64,000 nt of DNA from Hoplostethus atlanticus (lineage: Eukaryota; Chordata; Actinopteri; Trachichthyiformes; Trachichthyidae), in the NCBI GenBank assembly GCA_034670405.1, contig JAXDDX010000090.1, positions 1,762,501 to 1,826,500 on the forward strand. Reading direction: 5' to 3'. Shown in pieces: positions 60,357-64,000 of this stretch. Position numbers and translations under genes: made by a program. The notes beneath the pieces were generated by a model, which was not told the DNA's origin, did no database searches, and saw nothing but the letters and a program-made list of their open reading frames with translations. Numbering within the stretch: position 1 is the first letter of the stretch; each line of letters starts with the position of its first letter.

Positions 60357-62332
60357 TAAGTGAAGATATATAATGTAATCAACTGTAGAAAAACAAATTA
60401 GAGTCTTGGTGCAGGTGTGATTTTTCAAGAATCCAATCTGTATATATAAGTGTGCAGTTTATGTGAGGAACAAGGGGCAAATGAATCCACAATTTTCACC
60501 AAACAGTATTTTGTAAATAATTGGTCAAAAAAAACGTTTTGAGCAAATCCCTCTGTAAATTACCAACTAGTTATTCAAAAGGATAAAACAAGAAAATACA
60601 CCCTGAACTAGATTATTTGCATAATTTTTTGTATTTGCAAAATTTTTGTACTTGTACATAAATAGCTTCTTATATTTTTTATTCGTTATTGTTATTTTTA
60701 TTATTTCCATTGTAGTTTTTTTATTTCTTTATTTCTTGGTGTTACTGGCTGCTGAAATTTCCTACCTTCCTACCTCTTACCTACCTAAAGATATGAAAAT
60801 TTGGAAATTTTGCATGAAATATTAGCTAATTTAACTATGTTTATAACAAAATAAAAATCATAACAAACTGTTTGTGTCCATATTCAACATAAAGGATGTT
60901 TTTTTTCTATCCACCCGTAGTGCCTCGCCTTAAAGTTAGCCATTGAGATCAATGCTGCCCCATGCTGCCTTCGCTTAGCGGCTTTCCTGCTGATGACTTG
61001 GTGAGATGTCATCAGCAGGTAATGGCTTCAGCGTTGCCTCTGTAGGGCCCGGCGTGCAGACAGACGTGCATCTCTATCTGCCAGCCTGACATCCCAGATG
61101 AGGATCACTTACCACTTAGGAGTTTCCCAGACGAACCATGGCTGGGAGGGAATACTTTGGACATGAAACAATGCCGGTGTACATGACAGGAAAGTTTTCA
61201 CTAGACAAGGCTACACTGTTTCGTTTCTGCTGTTGCAGGGTAGGCAGTCGGTCGGTCAGTGACAGTAATCCGAAAATACAAAGAAAATGTATCAATCAAA
61301 CAGCGTGTGACGTCTTTTCCCTTGGATTTCTGTGGGTGGCGCTCTTTTCTTAGTCTGCTCAGCCAGGGTGGCTATTGCTGCTCATGCTTTTCTTCTGCTA
61401 TTTACTCCAAACAAACTGCTGCTGCCGCTGCCAGAAACGAGAAATGAATCACTTCTTGTGCACCAGAGGATTTCTCGCCGGGAAAGACCTACTTGACACC
61501 GGGTGTTTAGAACAGCAAATGTGACGGCTTTATGAACTGGTTATAGGTTGACTATTGTATGATATCAAGTGCCGAGTGGCAAAGCATGTATTTATTTATG
61601 TGAAAATGTCATGGATTAGTACTAACACCATCCAAAATACAGTCATTACTTGCAATACTTGCATTCATTTAATTGCATATTGTATGGATGCCTAAAATCC
61701 ATCGACTTTAAGGCATTAAAAGCCATCAGAGTTTGTGTATTATGTTAGCAAGTGATTTATACAAGATTACATTTGGAAAGTAACCTTCCCAGTACTGCAT
61801 ACAGTATGGGACAGCATCAGGACAGATGAACGGAGATCATGGCTGCAATGAGGAATTAATTACAAGAAAGTAGTGAGTATTTCTTTTAGATGGCAGGTAG
61901 CCGCTTCCAGTGCACCATCTCTGGGCTCAGGCTATGCTGTTTTGACCCCCAATGTTGCTTGAAAACAAATAGTTGCTTTTTGGCAGCCAAACGATGTCTG
62001 TCAGTCTTGACAGCCGCCGGGTCCAACCAACCATTGAGCAACAGGTTTGGCATTCAACCAGCGTCACAACATTAGCCTCGGGTCAATGGCACTTTCATCA
62101 TGCCAGTGTTTCTCCAGTGCGGAGCGGGCAGAGAGAGGGCGAACTGAGAGGCTCTGAAACAAAAGACAACATGCCTTTCTTAGCCTCAGTAGTTCCAGAA
62201 GGCGCCTGCTACCCCCTCCCCCATTGATCACTTTAATCAAGTAGATGCCAGAGCCCCTGCAGGGCAACTATATGTTCTTAATAAGATCTTCCTTCCTGTC
62301 AAATTAAAAGCGCCAGAGACTATCTCAGCGTG

Positions 62333-62405
62333 GAGAGAGAGAGAGAGAGAGAGGGGCAAGAAGAGGCTGGGCAGGAGGACGGGAAGTAGCAGCTACTAAA
62401 CTGAG

Positions 62406-62438
<33 letters not shown>
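62333..62438. repeat. Two (GA)n tracts
   Basis: GA units at about 62333-62352 and 62409-62437 separated by non-repetitive sequence. Confidence 0.95.
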
Positions 62439-62440
<2 letters not shown>

Positions 62441-62576
62441 TTGGCAGGGGCAGTCCGAACATTTGGCCAGTGCAGCACCAATTAAAAGCAACAAGCAGCT
62501 CCCACATGTGCTGTGTACCTTTCTAATGGGCAGAGATTTACTTCAGCAGGGAAAGGAAAAGGCTTGTGAGAGTGCC

Positions 62577-62629
62577 CCACCCCACCATGCCCACTGCCAG
62601 GAGCGCTGGCAGTGGGCATGGTGGGGTGG
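62577..62629. repeat. Perfect hairpin, 24-bp arms, 5-nt loop
   Basis: The arm ending CACCATGCCCACTGCCAG is followed by GAGCG and then its exact reverse complement CTGGCAGTGGGCATGGTG. All 24 bp of the two arms pair without mismatch. Confidence 0.95.
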
Positions 62630-62681
62630 ATGGTACTGTCGTACACTTTTTTCATCTCAGATTTCAGATTTTTGGGCATCT

Positions 62682-63075
62682 GGAAAAATCCACCCTGGGA
62701 TACTCTTCCACTGTTAGATATCAGTTAGCGATGTTCAATGCATTCTAGGAGGTTTTGTAATTGACTTTTTTGGTGTACCCACTTTCCCTTAACTTGTTTC
62801 GACTAATTCTCCCTTACTGATTTCCTACGTTCCCCAGAATGCTTTTTGACAACCACCAGAGAACCGGCGTGAACTAGTACATGAACGTTGGGGCATGTCT
62901 GGGATCCCGCCTGCACCCTGTATAATTGTTGAACCTGACATTTATCGTTGATGTTAGATGTTCTGCTATCAAACTCCATTGTAGCTGCGCTGGAAATATC
63001 TCGTCGTGACGTTTCCTATGTTTGGCCTGTTCTTCACAGGAATGAGAAAAATACACCATCAAACTACAAAATGGG
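62682..63075. mobile_element. Second copy of TCCACCC-type element
   Basis: AAAATCCACCCTGGGATACT, then TTCTGCTATCAAACTCCATT and TTTGGCCTGTTC match the element at 53608-54340. The right terminus is not clear. Confidence 0.6.
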
Positions 63076-64000
63076 ACCATTGGAGCCGCTAACATATTTG
63101 GACTATTTGGAGCCGCTAACATGCAAAGTTGCCTAAATTACCACTTTTCAGTCAGAGCTGCGAGCTGACTGTTTCCCAACGACACTGCCTTCTTTTGGTT
63201 TATGTTTTGAGGTTTGAGACTTGATTCCCAACTGTTCATCTGACGGCTAGGCTACACTGCCCCGCTTCCCAAACGGAAAAGCTAATGATTACATTTGCAG
63301 GGACAGGGGGCAAACCCAGCTGAGAACCTCAAGCAACACCACTACCACTATGCCAACAAATAGCACAGTTATGATAGCAAACACCATGAAGAAACTGAGC
63401 TCCCAAGTGGACGGTGGGTGGTGGTTTCCACAAATCAGGGTACTCTTTTCTCCACATCACACCGGGAGCCAGATGTATAAACCCTTTATACATGTATAAA
63501 CCTTTCATAGTTTTTTTTATACATGTGGCTTCAAATCTCTGTTAGTGTTTTCTCTGAATGTCTCATCTTCAGTCCACAAGATTTTCACTGCTGTCTGGCA
63601 GGAATGCTGCTGTTGTAACTCTTGAGTCATGATGAATGGATTCCTCGCCCATTCCAGTTGAGCCAGCTTGTTCTCGATGTCAGAGAAGCATCTTGACTTG
63701 ACATATTTCTGACAATTTCTTTGGAAGAATTAAAGTCTTACAACGGCAGTGGTGTTTAGGTGCTGCTGTAGGTAATTATGTCTTCCAGGAATTATCTTCA
63801 AGCTCTTAACTACAAAGAAAACACAATGGCTGAGGTGGCTCAGTGAAAGTGCAGGTAAAACCATGGAAACCGTATTCATCATGCACCTGAAAATGTTTGT
63901 ACTTATTGTGCACTCGATTTTTTTGTTAAATAAGTTAAATACTACAATAGATTGAAACATCAGAGAATAATATTTATTTTTTCATTTTGTATAATTTTTC

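Larger units (their letters stand above)
54601..64000 (-). other. ptprf intron upstream of Ig2 (partial)
   Basis: At least 9.4 kb of intron between the unseen Ig1 exon and Ig2. I saw no Ig1-like peptide on the minus strand. It holds a probable hAT transposase remnant (55291-55780), a TAAAGGTGC-type repeat, a TTAAAGC MITE, a G-tract, a small TIR element, GA microsatellites, a perfect hairpin and a second copy of the TCCACCC element. Stretches such as 57080-58030, 58300-60200 and 60400-62300 show nothing I can name. Confidence 0.8.

Overview
This window is genomic DNA from a vertebrate, almost certainly a ray-finned (teleost) fish. It carries multi-exon coding sequence with GT-AG introns, dense CA/GT, CT and GA microsatellites, many short inverted-repeat elements of types familiar from fish genomes, and decayed LINE and LTR remnants. 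There are no bacterial-type operons, CRISPR arrays or ribosome binding sites. Species assignment and the teleost call are inferences from repeat style and protein similarity.

One gene is supported. It lies on the minus strand, so it reads from right to left, and encodes a receptor-type protein tyrosine phosphatase of the LAR family. Recognisable residues in the Ig3 and FN1-FN3 domains fit PTPRF (LAR) better than PTPRD or PTPRS. Only the middle of the ectodomain is here: Ig2, Ig3 and fibronectin type III repeats 1 to 5. Eight ordinary exons and two microexons can be placed to the base with matching phases: 54412-54600 (Ig2a), 50298-50315 (18-nt microexon meA, GGTPIR), 46202-46312 (Ig2b), 31399-31668 (Ig3), 26731-27312 (FN1+FN2), 24921-25057 (FN3a), 24115-24259 (FN3b), 18571-18876 (FN4), 13863-14056 (FN5a) and 908-934 (27-nt microexon, the LASE-c/meC position of LAR). 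The start codon, signal peptide and Ig1 lie beyond the right edge. The rest of FN5, FN6 onward, the transmembrane segment and both phosphatase domains lie beyond the left edge.

The two microexons are the most informative features. In mammals the corresponding exons are neurally regulated and tune binding to postsynaptic partners (meA) or change FN5 (LASE-c). A weaker 12-nt candidate for the second Ig-linker microexon (meB) is reported at low confidence.

The other 97% is intron. It holds a TTAA-flanked 1.06-kb element with an internal 45-bp minisatellite (a diverged second array lies at 41.3 kb), a TA-flanked 1.8-kb element enclosing a 250-bp-arm foldback, a 1.18-kb element inserted in a different 45-bp tandem repeat with a 6-bp target duplication, several TTAAAG-type MITEs, LINE endonuclease and reverse-transcriptase fragments, a probable retroviral LTR remnant and a probable hAT transposase remnant. 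A few low-repeat stretches look like candidate conserved non-coding elements. No second gene, functional RNA gene or novel coding system was found.
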